DNA of 64,000 nucleotides. Source: Monosporascus cannonballus. Taxonomy: Eukaryota > Ascomycota > Sordariomycetes > Xylariales. Shown here one piece after another: positions 1 through 11,253 of this stretch (its first letter is position 1; every line of letters begins with the position of its first letter). The notes under the pieces are model-generated. The model was given only the letters and a program-made list of their open reading frames with translations. It was not told the origin of the DNA and searched no databases. A program made the position numbers and the translations under genes. Location: NCBI GenBank assembly GCA_004154925.1, contig QJNS01000280.1, positions 1 through 64,000 on the forward strand, given 5' to 3'.

Positions 1-1010
1 CGTGTCCCACAAACACCCCCCTCCCCCCCCCCCCCAAAGCCCAAAATTGTAGCCTGATATTCCAGGCACCAATTAAGTCAACAGTCAGCCTCTATACCTA
101 TTACTGGTACAAGTTCATGGTAGCTGCGATTAACTAGAGAGAACGAGTGAAATTGAAATTGATACCGCAAATTGGGCCAAAAGACGCGTATGTAAGACTT
201 ACAGAATCGTGTGGTGTCTTGTTCACCAAAACTGACTTGAACCGTTACCTACAGACCCGTCATCCACCCCAATGGCTGTTCCTTTTGAAGCCTTGATTCC
301 CTATGGAATCATGCTCGCCGTAAGCCGCTATCCCTGAATATGGTGTCCACCCAGCAATCACGATCCGTCTCACGACAACTCTACTGATGCCGCTTGTTCG
401 ATAGATGTTTGGCGTGACCGGCGCCGGTCTTTCTAAGTTCAGAAACATGCAGAACGGTGGCAAGCGGGCGCGACGGTCGCTGGATCAATGGGACAGAGTA
501 AGACCGGCTTAGCATATTTGCCTTGTCGGATAAGGCTAACGTGTTTCGCAGCAAAGTACGGCAATTATCAGTAAAGGTGGTTTCCTGGAGAGGTAAAAGG
601 CTAACTTGGCGACTTCCTCTAGTGATGGACCGAGATCGACGACTCACAGGTTTCCTGCGTGGACAGAGCGATGCGCCGATAGCACCACCGGGCTTTGAGC
701 TCAACAACCCCTGGAGAGTATGTTTTCGCGGATAATTCTATCACGGGAAGCAGAAATGCTGACGCTAGACGCAGGTCGAGAAGCGATTCTCGTAAGGCAG
801 CTTGGACAAAGGACGAGAATAGAGATGAGCACTACGGGCAACCAACTATACAAGGGCCTGTATTTCCACGAAACCTAAATATGATCATTTGTTATACCAT
901 TTGTTTCGGTCCCGAAGTTTGCATGGGGTATCATATCTACGGTCCTCTATATATGCACCGCCAATCCCATCTTGCCAACCATAACGCCAAACCTTTCGTA
1001 TTGTCGAATC
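1..1010. other. Intergenic sequence downstream of CTU1, no supported gene
   Basis: Base composition is normal and there is no sign of RIP. It opens with a C-rich tract (about 16-35). The short open frames on both strands (for example 381-707 minus and 523-735 plus) overlap each other, lack recognisable domains and mostly lack good start contexts, so I do not call them. The part nearest 1010 probably contains the 3' untranslated region of CTU1. Confidence 0.5.
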
Positions 1011-2237
1011 TCATATCGTGATTTCCGCCCGGTTCTTGTTGAGGGCCTCAAGGAGCATGCATGCCTGGCAGAGTTTCTGGCTTGACATATAACCGCACTT
1101 CTCGCAATTACCCAGCTTCTGCTTGGGAATAATGGGTAGTGCAGTCGTTCCTGGTTTCCCTGGCTTTCGCTGCCCCTTGTGCTGCTTCTTCCGGTCATGG
1201 CTTCGCCCTTCAGCCCTAGGGAGGGTCACCTCCCTTTCGAGGTTGTTGGCTTCTGCAATTTCGTCCTCTCGAAGTTGTTTCTCCATCGCTGCCATCTCCC
1301 CACCTGCCGTGCGGCCGTTCGCTGAACCGCAACCACCAGCGCCGTCGTCCTCCACAGCTGCTTCCACAGGCGCCGCATTACCTTTACAGCCGCATGAATC
1401 TGGTGCGGCTCCGGGGACTAGCCTGGCCATATCCTCACCGCTGCGCACCACGTCGAGGATCGCGCTCGGCCGGACCTTCTCGAGGCTCTTGATTAAAGTC
1501 CGCGCGCTGCCACGAAATGCTTCGGGGCTGTAGATGCATTCCGTGCTAAAATAGTCCAGCTTCTTGTGATGCGCATATAACACGATCTCCTTCTCATATG
1601 CGTACTTGAGAGGCTTGCTCCGCTTGACCTCGCTCGCATTGCTGCCGGTGACGATACTAGTGGCCCTGGAGAGTCTGGATAGGTCCCCTCGTAGCAGATT
1701 CATGAGAACGGTCTCGGCGACGTCATCGGCGTTGTGGCCCGTGACAACATGCTTGATGCCAAGCATCTTTGCTCCTCGGTCCAGAGCCTGTCGCCGGAAT
1801 ACACCACAATACGTGCAGTTGCCTTTCTTCCCAATCGTCTCGACGACTTGATCCATCGTCCACCCGTACAGTTCATCATACCCGACGATCTTGAGCGGCA
1901 TGTCATACTGCGCCGCGTTGCGCTTAACGGTCTCGAGGGAGTCATCCCGGTACCCCTTGATGCCCTCGTCAATGCTTAGCAGCACGAGGTCCACCCCGTA
2001 ATTGTGCCTCTCGTTCAGAGTCTTCAGGACCGATGCTAGAACAGTAGAATCCTTGCCACCTGATGCCCCAATGGCCACCTTCTCTCCTGGAGAAAATAGT
2101 TGGGATGATGTGATCGTATGGTGAACTTCATCTTCGAATATTTTGATGAAGCAACCCCTGCAGAGCTTCTGGTGGTTCTTGGGTCGCTTGATGAGCGCGC
2201 GCTCCGTCTTGCAGATGGCGCAAAGAGCAGGAGGCAT
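1011..2237 (-). CDS. NCS6: Cytoplasmic tRNA 2-thiolation protein 1 (Ncs6/Ctu1)
   Basis: PP-loop ATP pyrophosphatase that, with Ncs2/Ctu2, adenylates and thiolates wobble U34 of tRNA-Lys, -Glu and -Gln in the cytosol, using sulfur from the Urm1/Uba4 relay. From the chosen Met the protein has 408 residues. Seen: an N-terminal zinc site (Cys 6, 9, 26, 29), the PP-loop SGGKDS (59-64), [11 protein letters not shown] (90-100), CTYCGVFRR (141-149), [15 protein letters not shown] (167-181), [14 protein letters not shown] (230-243) and a C-terminal zinc site (Cys 378, 381, 390, 393). The frame is open upstream to 2348, but conservation with yeast Ncs6 begins near [17 protein letters not shown], so the Met at 2235-2237 is preferred. 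About 100 residues (275-375) rich in Gly, Ala and charge separate the catalytic core from the last zinc site, longer than in yeast. There is no intron and the stop is TGA. All catalytic motifs are intact, so it is probably functional. Confidence 0.97.
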   Translation of the reverse strand: MPPALCAICKTERALIKRPKNHQKLCRGCFIKIFEDEVHHTITSSQLFSPGEKVAIGASGGKDSTVLASVLKTLNERHNYGVDLVLLSIDEGIKGYRDDSLETVKRNAAQYDMPLKIVGYDELYGWTMDQVVETIGKKGNCTYCGVFRRQALDRGAKMLGIKHVVTGHNADDVAETVLMNLLRGDLSRLSRATSIVTGSNASEVKRSKPLKYAYEKEIVLYAHHKKLDYFSTECIYSPEAFRGSARTLIKSLEKVRPSAILDVVRSGEDMARLVPGAAPDSCGCKGNAAPVEAAVEDDGAGGCGSANGRTAGGEMAAMEKQLREDEIAEANNLEREVTLPRAEGRSHDRKKQHKGQRKPGKPGTTALPIIPKQKLGNCEKCGYMSSQKLCQACMLLEALNKNRAEITI

Positions 2238-2494
2238 ACTGACGTGGTTTGGGCAAAAGAAGTGCCGATATTCTGTGAAGCCTAAATTTCCAAATTGATA
2301 ACCCTTCAAGTACTTTCCCAGAAGCCGACGATATACTTCGTACAGCATCTATGTATAAGAAGTTTCGTTGACCTTGACTTATGCTTCTGGAATTCGGCTG
2401 AAATGTCTGTATCGCTGTCGGGGCTTCCGGTTTCTGATTCGCCCACTTGGCCCGTGCGGCCTATCCACCTTATTTAATCTGACCCCTGCTCCTA
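2238..2494. other. Upstream region of CTU1 up to the transposon edge
   Basis: These 257 bases separate the likely CTU1 start codon from the terminal inverted repeat of a pogo-type transposon. Composition is normal, so the switch to AT-rich sequence occurs at the transposon edge. The CTU1 core promoter probably lies here; I see no clear TATA box. The short plus-strand frame 2295-2477 has no recognisable features. Confidence 0.5.
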
Positions 2495-2546
2495 ACCTCG
2501 GACCCCACATAATGAATGACCCTAACAATGAATAGAGAAAACATAT

Positions 2547-3282
2547 TCAAAATCGTAGTAACCTACATATTCCAAAGCCTTTTAATAACGCAATAACGTA
2601 TTTCTTGATAAAAGGAAGCTATTTAGGATATTAAGATTTGCGCTGTCTCTTTTTAGCAGGTTACTTTTCAATATAACTGTTATTTAGGATCTGATCGTTA
2701 GCTTTTATAAGCTTTAAACGTTTAGTAGCTTTATTTTTAGCCGATCTAATATTTGATAAATTCGTAAAAAATTTATTCGGTTATTTAATAGTAATTTGGC
2801 GTTTATAATTTTTGTATTTTTCGAATTTCGTTCGTAAAAGCTGATTATTATGGCGAAAAACAACGTTTTTAGTATTAAGATTACTAAGTTTTTTTTAGCA
2901 ATTTTAATTATTACTTTCTATATATCGCAAAACGCTTCCGCTTAATTACGTAAGGCCGTTCGTATATTTTTCCGTAACTTTAAAGCTTTATAAAAATATA
3001 TATACGATTTCGTTTTAGTTATTAATTATTTGTTTCGGGGGTATTTTTGGCTTAGAGGTCGGCTAGGGTGTTATTTTGAGATCCTTTAATATTATTTCTA
3101 GTTTAAAAGAAAATAAGCCGGTATAATGTTATTTAATTTTAATGTTTTTGACGATAAAGGCGATTGTGGTAATTTCGCGATACGTTTTTAATATATAACG
3201 TTTATATTTAAAAATTGTTTTAAGTAATCCGCCGGCTTTTTGCAAAACAATATAATATTTTTTAGAAATACGGAAAATATAA
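2547..3282 (-). pseudogene. pogo/Fot1 transposase, C-terminal half
   Basis: Continues the frame from the N-terminal half on the far side of the gypsy A insertion. The segment KNIKIKxHYTGLFSFKLEII followed by LKDLKITPxPTSKP fits the end of the DDE_1 domain of pogo transposases, where N-I..A-F...G-L.P-F.P..V-L is typical. A Lys/Arg-rich helical tail follows (HNNQLLRTKFEKYKNYKRQ, later KKRQRKS). The likely natural stop is TGA at 2547-2549, while internal stops are TAA or TAG as expected from RIP. The two halves together give about 550 residues, a normal length for this family. Confidence 0.7.
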
Positions 3283-3563
3283 TGAATTGGGGTAGAGAGA
3301 ATTGGTCTTGATCAGTACGGATAACCATTATATATTACGATACGGAATGGGATTATCGAAAATAAAGAACTCAATCCGATTGTATTAATAATGTTAAACC
3401 TCGATAACTGAAAAATGACAAAAGATAAGCTAAGTGGTAATAATGGCTGATAATGCCTCGGAGTTGAACCCATAGCGAAAAAGAACTTTTTAATATATAT
3501 GCAAAACTCGGGTTTTTTAATTAGCCGAGCCTAATTATGGGTGTAATACCTCGTCCTATTTTA
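3283..3563 (-). repeat. 3' LTR of gypsy A
   Basis: A 281-bp match to 21443-21723 and to the solo LTR at 52793-53072. On the minus strand it starts TAAAATAGGACGAGG (original TG end mutated to TA) and ends TTCA. Differences among the three copies are largely C/T or G/A. Confidence 0.85.
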
Positions 3564-6390
3564 AGCTTTCTTTTTTACGATAGAAAACGTTTCCGTTTTA
3601 TCGTAAAAAATAATAATAACCTAATGCCATAACAAATATATTATATTTATATTCTTATTAATTAATCCTTTCTTTTTCGACGTGGTACATTTTTTTAATA
3701 TTTTTAATTTAAGATTCCGACTTTGTTTTTTAGCTAATTTCTCGCGTTAAATTCTTTTTAATTTTTTTGTACTTTATTTTTTAATTATTATTTGCTAATC
3801 GATTTCTTATATTTTTTTTAATTTGGCTATCCTGGGATAAAGTAAGGTTCTGGTTATTTCCTAATAGTTTAATATATATTTTTTACTTATTGATAAGAGG
3901 TTTTGTAAGTTCCTGGCAATTTGGCTCGAGTACGTTAATTATTAATTTGTAAACAAAATATATATTTCGTTTTAATATCGTTATATAATTTGCGCATTAA
4001 CGAAATATGCGAATATTTTAGTTAGAAAATAAAGGAAAACCTAGAAAGTTTTTAAAAATAAATAATAGCCGTTTACTAGGCCAAAATCGTTTAGGTATAT
4101 TTTCGTCCTAATATTTGCTATATAAACCCAGGTACGCCTTAATTTTTTATTTTATTTTTTCGATTAATTATCGTTTTTCGTTTAAAATCGACTTTTTTAT
4201 TTTTTATAAATAAGGTTTTCGTATAATAACATAAAATAAATTAGTTATTTAAATGTTATATATTTAATTAAGATATTATTTCACAGTTCTAATTTTGCTT
4301 ATACGTATAAATAAATTATTAAAACTAATTTGTTTTTATTTTTATCGATAATATTTTAATATTGTTTTAATTCGATCGTTTAAAAAGGTATTATCGAATA
4401 TTATAAAGGTACGTTTTGATCGGATATGTAAAAAGCTAACTTAATATTTATATCTCTTAATTTTATTAATACGAATAATATCGTAAGTTGTTATCCAAAC
4501 GTAATTAAAATCCTAATTACGAATAGTAGCTTTTATTTTTTTATTTAGTAACGTATAATATTTATAGGTAATAAAACGACCGGTTTCGAAAATATATATT
4601 AGTTTGTTTTTTATAGCCCCGTACGAAAATACGTATATTAATATCGTGATATTTTTGATTGGAAGTATTTTTTGTCGATAATAAATATAATAGTTTTCTA
4701 AAATGGTATAGTTACGGTATTATACTATAAGTCCGGATTATTTTCGAAATTTGGTAATATTCTAAAATAATACTAAGGGTGATTTTTTCCTTAATTATAT
4801 GGGGTAATAAATATTACTCGATTAAAGTTAATTTTTCAATTAGAACGGAATATGGAAATATAAGATAAAATATTGTTATATAACTTTTTTAGCATTTTTT
4901 CAAATTTTAACGTATTTAAAACATTAATATTCGTAGCCTTATTGAATTTATAAGATTTAACTTAATTTATTTTCTTAAAAATTAATATAAAATTAATTTA
5001 AGTTAAATTTTTAGATTGATTTTTCGGTAACGTCGGTATTATAATATATGTAATGGAATTTAGATATATAATAAATAGAGAATTGTAATGCAGATAAATA
5101 AATATGGGATATGGTTAATAAATTATACAATTAATATAGTATCGGAAAGTATTTAATAGCGATAATAAAAAAAATAGCAATTAATCGATATTTATTATTT
5201 TTAATTATTTTTTTGAAGAAAATTCTGGCATGTCGAGGAAATTTCAAGAAGTTTTTATTTAATGTTGTTAAGAAAAGTACTGTACGTTATTATCGTTTTC
5301 GATTAATTATTTATAAATATTATTATTTTTGTATTTTTTCGGGCTTTAATTTCCATAATTGTTTATTTTGTTTTTATTAATAATATTTATTTCCTATTTA
5401 CGTATATCGATATTTATATTTGCATATGTAATTTTTTATTTAGTACGTTTAATTGGACTATTATAGATACTCTTAAACCGTTAGAATTTTCTAAGCGTTA
5501 AAATTCTTATATTAATATGGATTTTAAAGAATTAGTTAAGCAGATAAGTTATTTGTTAATTGAAAATAATATTTCCAATATTGTTAAAAACGGTTAAGTT
5601 CGATATAATTAAAATTTCCAAAATTTCGACCGTTTATTAGTATATCGTTGTTACGTTTTTAAAGCTTTAAAGTATTTTATATTTGTTAAACTTTTTATTT
5701 ACAAGGTGGATAAACTTTTGGTTTCTTAGTTTTAACGTAATAATAAATCTCCAATTAATTTTTTCGATATTCGTAAAAGCTAAAATCCTATGTGTCGTTA
5801 AGCTTTTATATCCGAATTACATTTTTTGGAGTATCGATTCCGTAATATTGTTAAAAGTAACAATTATTTTCGTTTTGTAATTTCAGTTATAGATAATTTA
5901 TTTTTATCTAAACCTTATTATTTTTCAAAACGAAATACAACAATTTATTAAAAGTAATCCGGCAGCTTTTTCAATTTTAAGTACCGTCGAGTAGTTCTTT
6001 AAGAATTATTGACCGATTCACTGGTCCATTTATTAATGTTAGCAGATCAAATTTCTGTTAACATTTTTTTTTTTAATATTTTAACATATGATTAATATCT
6101 GTAATAATAATGCGGTTATTATTTATATTATTTTTAAGTATTTCGAAATAAGTTATATTTTTATCGTAACCTATTTTATCCTAAGTAATAATAAATGCTT
6201 AAAGTAATATTTATTTCGTTTACTTCCGGTTCCGTTATTGGTCGGTTTTAAAATAGCGAATTACGGGTGTTAATTTTTAAGAAGCTGTTAACGCCCAGTT
6301 ATTAATTACCAAAATATTGCTTTTTAAAAATAAGCCCGGGATAAAAGCCGTATTTGTCAAGGTTACTCGCGCCGGTTTTTTGGTTAATTT
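3564..6390 (-). other. 3' part of gypsy A interior, unidentified
   Basis: Very AT-rich with many CpG dinucleotides left, as elsewhere in the RIP-treated elements. On the minus strand, coding-like runs exist (for example QYYGIDTPKNVIRI near 5820-5860 and ITEPEVNEINITL near 6200-6240), interrupted by TAA/TAG. I recognise no domain. The region is longer than a normal integrase tail plus 3' untranslated region. Confidence 0.35.
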
Positions 6391-6868
6391 ATGGTACATT
6401 TTATTAAGGATTTTCGATACGTAAATAGGTTATTTATTCAGGTTTTTGGAATACTTAATCTGGTATTTTGCGAACTTTGTAAAAAACATTATTACGTTTT
6501 TAAATCGCTTAGGAATTGTGGAATATTTTTATTTTTCGAATATATATCATTTTTTAACTTTATGAAAAATATTTGTAATAATTATATCAGATTGGTCGAT
6601 AAATATAATTATATATTTAAAGATAATTAATTTAAAGATTTCCGAATACGCTTTATAAAAAGACCGTGAATTAAATTAGATATTTATAAATTAACTTATA
6701 AAGTTCTTTACGAATTTAATAGCGGTTCTTTTTAACGTTTAATTGAAAAAAGGTTTACCGATTCCCGTTATGTAATTAAAATTCGCAATGTTATAAAAAG
6801 TTTAAGTAAATCGTTATTTTGGTATTTTAGCGGTTTTAAAAGTTTTGTAAAAACATAAATTAGTATCT
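6391..6868 (+). pseudogene. Cys-containing frame antisense to gypsy A pol, near its 3' end
   Basis: Open for 79 codons (6391-6630) and coding-like in the same frame to about 6868 if TAA codons are read as former CAA. It has Cys at FCELCKKHYY, NCGIF and NICNNY; several Tyr sit where a Cys would complete pairs. A Lys/Arg-rich part follows (FKDFRIRFIKRP, later RLIEKRFTDSRY). It lies antisense to pol between integrase and the 3' LTR, the same relative place as the antisense frames of E1, E2 and E3, though I cannot show it is homologous. Product unknown; a small zinc-binding protein is only an inference. Confidence 0.5.
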
Positions 6869-7754
6869 CTTTTTATATGCTAATACTTTATTAATAATTG
6901 CGATAATTTTTTTCCGTCCGATTAATTAGTTTCGTATATGCCATTATTATCCATAACTGCATAACTTTTAAGTTATTTATTCGGTATTTGAATTTCAATA
7001 TTTGTTTTAATAAGTTCTGTAATTTTAAGTTATTAATTTTTCGGTAATTTGATATTTATGCCGTTTAACGTTTCGTTTGTAATATCGTATAACCGATTGA
7101 ATTCGTTAAGTAATAATTTTATTTAGTTATTTTCTTTTAGAAATTAACCGGTTTTTAATATCCTTTTTTATCTTTAACAAATTACTTTAATTTGTTAACA
7201 AAAAAGATTTCCCGTAATAATATCTCGTTAATTTTCTTAAGCGGTAAATACCTTAATTAATTAAATTATTAATTAAATATGGTTTTATTTATCGATATTT
7301 TATTTTTATTTCTTAGATATATTATTATATCGTAATATGTTATAAAGTAATATTAAGTTATTAACTTTTAAAAGTTAAATCCTTATTTTATTTTTACTTT
7401 TCTAATTAACAAATTAGGTAATTTTACGGCATTACGTAATAATTACCTTAATTATTCTAGTAATACTATCGGTTTTACGTTTAAATAATTTAATGTGTTA
7501 TATAATTTAAATTTTTTTAATATATTAAAACTTTATATTATAATTTTCTATATCGATATCATAATTTCGATCGGCTAAAACGTCTTTTGGTCGTATAATA
7601 ACTTATAAAGGCTAAAACCGTAATTTTTTATAATGGTATTATTTACGAATATTATTTTGAGCAAAAGCTTAACTTATTTTTTATCCGTACCGTCCGTTAT
7701 TTTTATTAATTCTTTAGCGATTAAGATATACCTTTTTTTAATTAATCTCTGCCG

Positions 7755-8006
7755 CTAAATAACGTATATAGCTTTAACCTTTGGTTTAATCCCAAATGTT
7801 TCGTAAATTTCGATAATCTTTTCCTTATTTTTAAAACCTTTATTAATTTTGATTTTAATCGGAATTCGATATCGGTAAAAAATATATTCGTCTAAGAACT
7901 TCCTGATTACCGTAAAAATAACTATACGCAGGGCTTTAATTTCGAAATATCCGGATAATTCGTATCGGGCTTCGATAATCGCCTTATACCCGTTGTCGTT
8001 TGACAT
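7755..8006 (-). pseudogene. Gypsy A integrase core fragment, 83 codons open
   Basis: The longest open piece of gypsy A pol. It reads YKAIIEARYELSGYFEIKAL, then FLDEYIFYRYRIPIKIKINK and GFKNKEKIIEIYETFGIK. This matches the retroviral-type integrase catalytic core of fungal gypsy elements, in which a conserved segment with D and GGPENK precedes E-x-x-x-x-Y-G-I. The second catalytic Asp (expected in I-x-x-D-x-G-P) reads Asn (INKGF), again a G-to-A product. Its orientation fixes the direction of the whole element. Confidence 0.8.
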
Positions 8007-8499
8007 AAATTGGACGTTAATAACTCAGATAATTGCGATATCTAAAGGATTTAAAAAGCTATAACTTTTTTCGAAATGTTGATCAGCAGCTTTCTGGTAT
8101 AGAATATAAGTAAGGATTACTTCCCGTATATGCCTATATATGTCGCGCCAATAATATAAAACAGCTATATGTCGATATATTATATTCCGTCTTTTATAAC
8201 TATAATCTTTATAATATTATCTAGTTATTATTAGATATTTTTATTCGTTATTAATAACTTTGCGATTACCATATTGCTTTTCCGTTTTGCGCTATAAAAT
8301 ATTATTCTGGACAAAATATTTTAAGGCTTCGGTTTTAAAGGCTTTTCGTTTTTTCGTTATTAACTTTAATAATCGATTAAAAAGTTTTAATATCATTAAA
8401 AATCTTACGTATTTTTGCAACTATTTAAATTAAGTCCTAAATAACTTTTTTTATATAGGCTATTCCGGTTATAAGATTTAACCGAATAACGTTTAACTA

Positions 8500-8990
8500 G
8501 ATATTAATAAAGTTATTAACTTTTCTTTTTTATTAATTATCCAGTTCGTTAAAAGACCTGATTGGTTTTTCGATAATTTATTAACGGCCGTATTTTTTTT
8601 TTACCGAAAACATATTTAATTTCGAAATCGAAAAACTTAATCTATATAATTTATTAAATCAGTAAAATACCGAGTAATAAATTTATAAAGTTATTAATCC
8701 ATATAATTAGCATTTTAACGTTAATTTCTAATGTAAATCGAATTTTATAAATATAATTCCGGAATCGCCTTAAAATTTTGAAAATAATTTGATACTTTAA
8801 TTTAATAATATTATAATTTTTTTCGGCTTTTTTCCAGGTCCTATTTTTATAATACACCGGGTATTTTACGCCATTAATTATTTGGCTTAACGTTTTTCCG
8901 AAATTTCGCCTGCATAAATCCGTCCATATAATAATTTCTTTTATTTCGGGGTTATAATTAATAAAAATTAAGATTAAAACCGTCGTAAAT
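8500..8990 (-). pseudogene. Gypsy A RNase H remnant
   Basis: Follows RT on the minus strand. An uninterrupted stretch (8654-8857) reads KAEKNYNIIKLKYQIIF, then ILRRFRNYIYKIRFTLEIN, matching the gypsy RNase H region that normally reads A-E-x-x-Y-D-x-x-K-x-E-C-R...L-Y-G-x-x-F-x-L-E-T-D-A. Several conserved acidic residues are Asn here. After it, VFRFRNxICFRxKKNTAVNKLS (about 8560-8620) matches the F-D-F-x-V-x-H-x-P-G-x-x-N-x-x-A-D-x-L-S end of the domain. It would degrade RNA in the RNA/DNA hybrid during reverse transcription. Inactive. Confidence 0.75.
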
Positions 8991-9149
8991 TCCTTTTTAA
9001 ACGTTTTTATAATATACTTTTAGTTAAGGCCTTAAATTAAAATTTATTTTTATGAAATAAATAAATAAAAGGTTTTATTTTAATAATATAGTACATAATA
9101 AATATCCGATAATAAATAATAATCATTAAAAAGGCTTTAATTTCCAATA

Positions 9150-9720
9150 CGTTTTTACAAAGATGAATTTCTAGAATTTTTATTATTTTGGCTGTATTAC
9201 GTCGACGACCATTCGCATCGCAAAAAAATCCGACTATAATCGCAAATTCGTAATACCACTAGGAGTTTTGTATATTAATCGTAATTCCAGCGAACTTGTA
9301 ATTAAGAAAAGTTTTATTTATATTAATAATATGTTTAAAGATACAATGTCGAATTTCCAAAAAAAATCTCAGTATTATTATATTATATTTTTGATCTTTT
9401 AATATTAACGTTATTTACGACTAACTGTACGATTTCGGGCATTAAATTATAAAGGATTTTCCTAATTACGTAATAAAAATAAATTACAAAATTAATAAAT
9501 CTTAGGAGCATAATAATATATTGGAATAATTTTAACGATATTGCAAACGTTATTATATTTTTGCTAACAGGAATTTAAGTAACCTAATTATATCTAAAAA
9601 TGAAATCCATAAGGAAAACCAAAAAGCATATAACGAAATTTACAGAAAACCTATTACAGTTTTCCGACATAAATGCATTCCGTAAGGTAATAACATTTAA
9701 CTTTATCGCAAAATTAATTA
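9150..9720 (-). pseudogene. Gypsy A reverse transcriptase remnant
   Basis: Reverse transcriptase core on the minus strand. At about 9390-9420 the catalytic region reads VVNNVNIKRSK, matching the F-L-D-D-x-x-x-K-G motif of one fungal gypsy clade with both catalytic Asp changed to Asn (codons at 9410-9415), a G-to-A change. Downstream, IIVGFFCDANGRR then NTAKIIKILE (about 9190-9250) matches the thumb/connection region that follows the catalytic motif in these polyproteins. Boundaries are approximate. Confidence 0.75.
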
Positions 9721-10746
9721 ATTATAAACCGTTATCTTTTTTCTTTATAAAGAATTAGGTATTCCGATACCCAATATACAATTATTCGAACATTTTTTTC
9801 TTAATACGTATTCGCAATACGTTAATTAATTTATTCTTTATATTAACTAATATCATAATGCCTTTAGTTTACCATATTTTATAAGGAATAAATTGAATTT
9901 CGTAAAAAGGTATAATAATCTTTTTAATTTAACTATATTTCTGCTAGTTTTATCCTAAGGCAATTTCATTCTAGAATAATATTTTCTTAAAAAAGGCTTT
10001 TTTTATATAAATAAACCTATTGCCGATCTGATCAAATAAAACCTTAGTTTTCTTTTCGGTTAATCGAATTTCGCGGAATATCGAAAGAAACCTGAGAAAT
10101 AATGCCGTTAATAATATACCTAATTTACTTGGAATACCTTTTTATTTTTTAATCGTTTACATAATTTTCTTAAGTTCCTTAATTTTTTAATTTGGGTCCT
10201 TAGTTAATATCGATTTTTCGGGTGGTATATTATCGACAAAAACCACTTTCTTTCATTTGGGTTTATATATATTAATATAAACCGGTTTTTTTTCTTTTTT
10301 TCTTTTAATATTATCTCATATTGTTTTCCTATAGAATTTTATATAACGTATATATTAATTTTTCGTTCCTGAATTATTTCAAAAACCTATACTCAGAATC
10401 TAATTTATGCTTTATAACCTTTTAAATCGTTTTATAATCCTAATTAAAAAACGTTTCCTTAATCGAAATCACATAAAAATCTGTAACGAGTTTATCTGTT
10501 TTTTCGCTATTAGGTCTATTTGCGCCAGTAAGACGGCCTATAAATCTACCGGCTATTCTTTTTCAAATTAGTTATCCATACGGATATTACGGATAATTCG
10601 TCCTACCAATATTAAGGGAATAACGATTTTCGTCGGACCGAATTCCAGAATTCTTTTTATTATTTTTGGATCTATTTTTAATATTATTTTCGATTTCGCC
10701 ATAAAATTAAATCTTAATATTAATAGTTATACTGCGCGGCTGTCGT

Positions 10747-11163
10747 TATGACGAGCTATGCGGTTTAACCAACTATTAAACCTTAAGTCGACGGGTTTAT
10801 CTTAGCAGGAGTATTGTGGGAATCTGAGCAATAAATACAATAATTGTATCACGTCTCGTAATACCAAGGGTGCCTTGGGTAACGATATTATATTGTAAGC
10901 TGAAGCTATTTAAACTATAGAAATAATGAACGTATATATCCTTGTTCTAATGTAAGGTGCTTATTATGGCTTAATGACATTTCTTTAATTAAGTCCCCTT
11001 AAGCCCCTTTAAGCCCTTTTTAATGTTCATCCGGTTTAAGCCCTTTTAACTAACCAGGGCCTTTAAGCTTTTTAAGCCAGTTACGTGATTTCTTGGCTAG
11101 GTCGGAGTTTGGTTCTTTAGGATTTCGACCGTTTCCAAAAGCTAAGACCGTTAAGTTAATACA
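10747..11163 (-). repeat. 3' LTR of E1, with polypurine tract next to it
   Basis: 417 bp. On the minus strand the LTR starts TGTATTAACTTAACGG and ends in TCATA (from a CA end). Right next to it, minus-strand 11179-11165 reads GGAAAAAGGGAAATC, a polypurine tract priming plus-strand synthesis. The U3 part contains many AAGCCCTT-like words. Confidence 0.9.
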
Positions 11164-11253
11164 CGATTTCCCTTTTTCCAGGATTTTTATCTTTAAAGAT
11201 TAAATTATTCGTCTGTTGATTTTTGGTAAATAACTTTTTTTTTCATATTTATT

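Noticed and set aside
381..735. Overlapping open frames on both strands near 381-735
   Set aside because: They overlap, have no family features and weak starts; no evidence that either is a gene.
1123..1533. 136-codon plus-strand frame opposite CTU1
   Set aside because: Antisense shadow of the GC-rich CTU1 coding strand; the low-complexity translation has no domain.
5683..5880. 65-codon plus frame
   Set aside because: The minus strand looks more coding-like here, and the hydrophobic translation fits a shadow frame.
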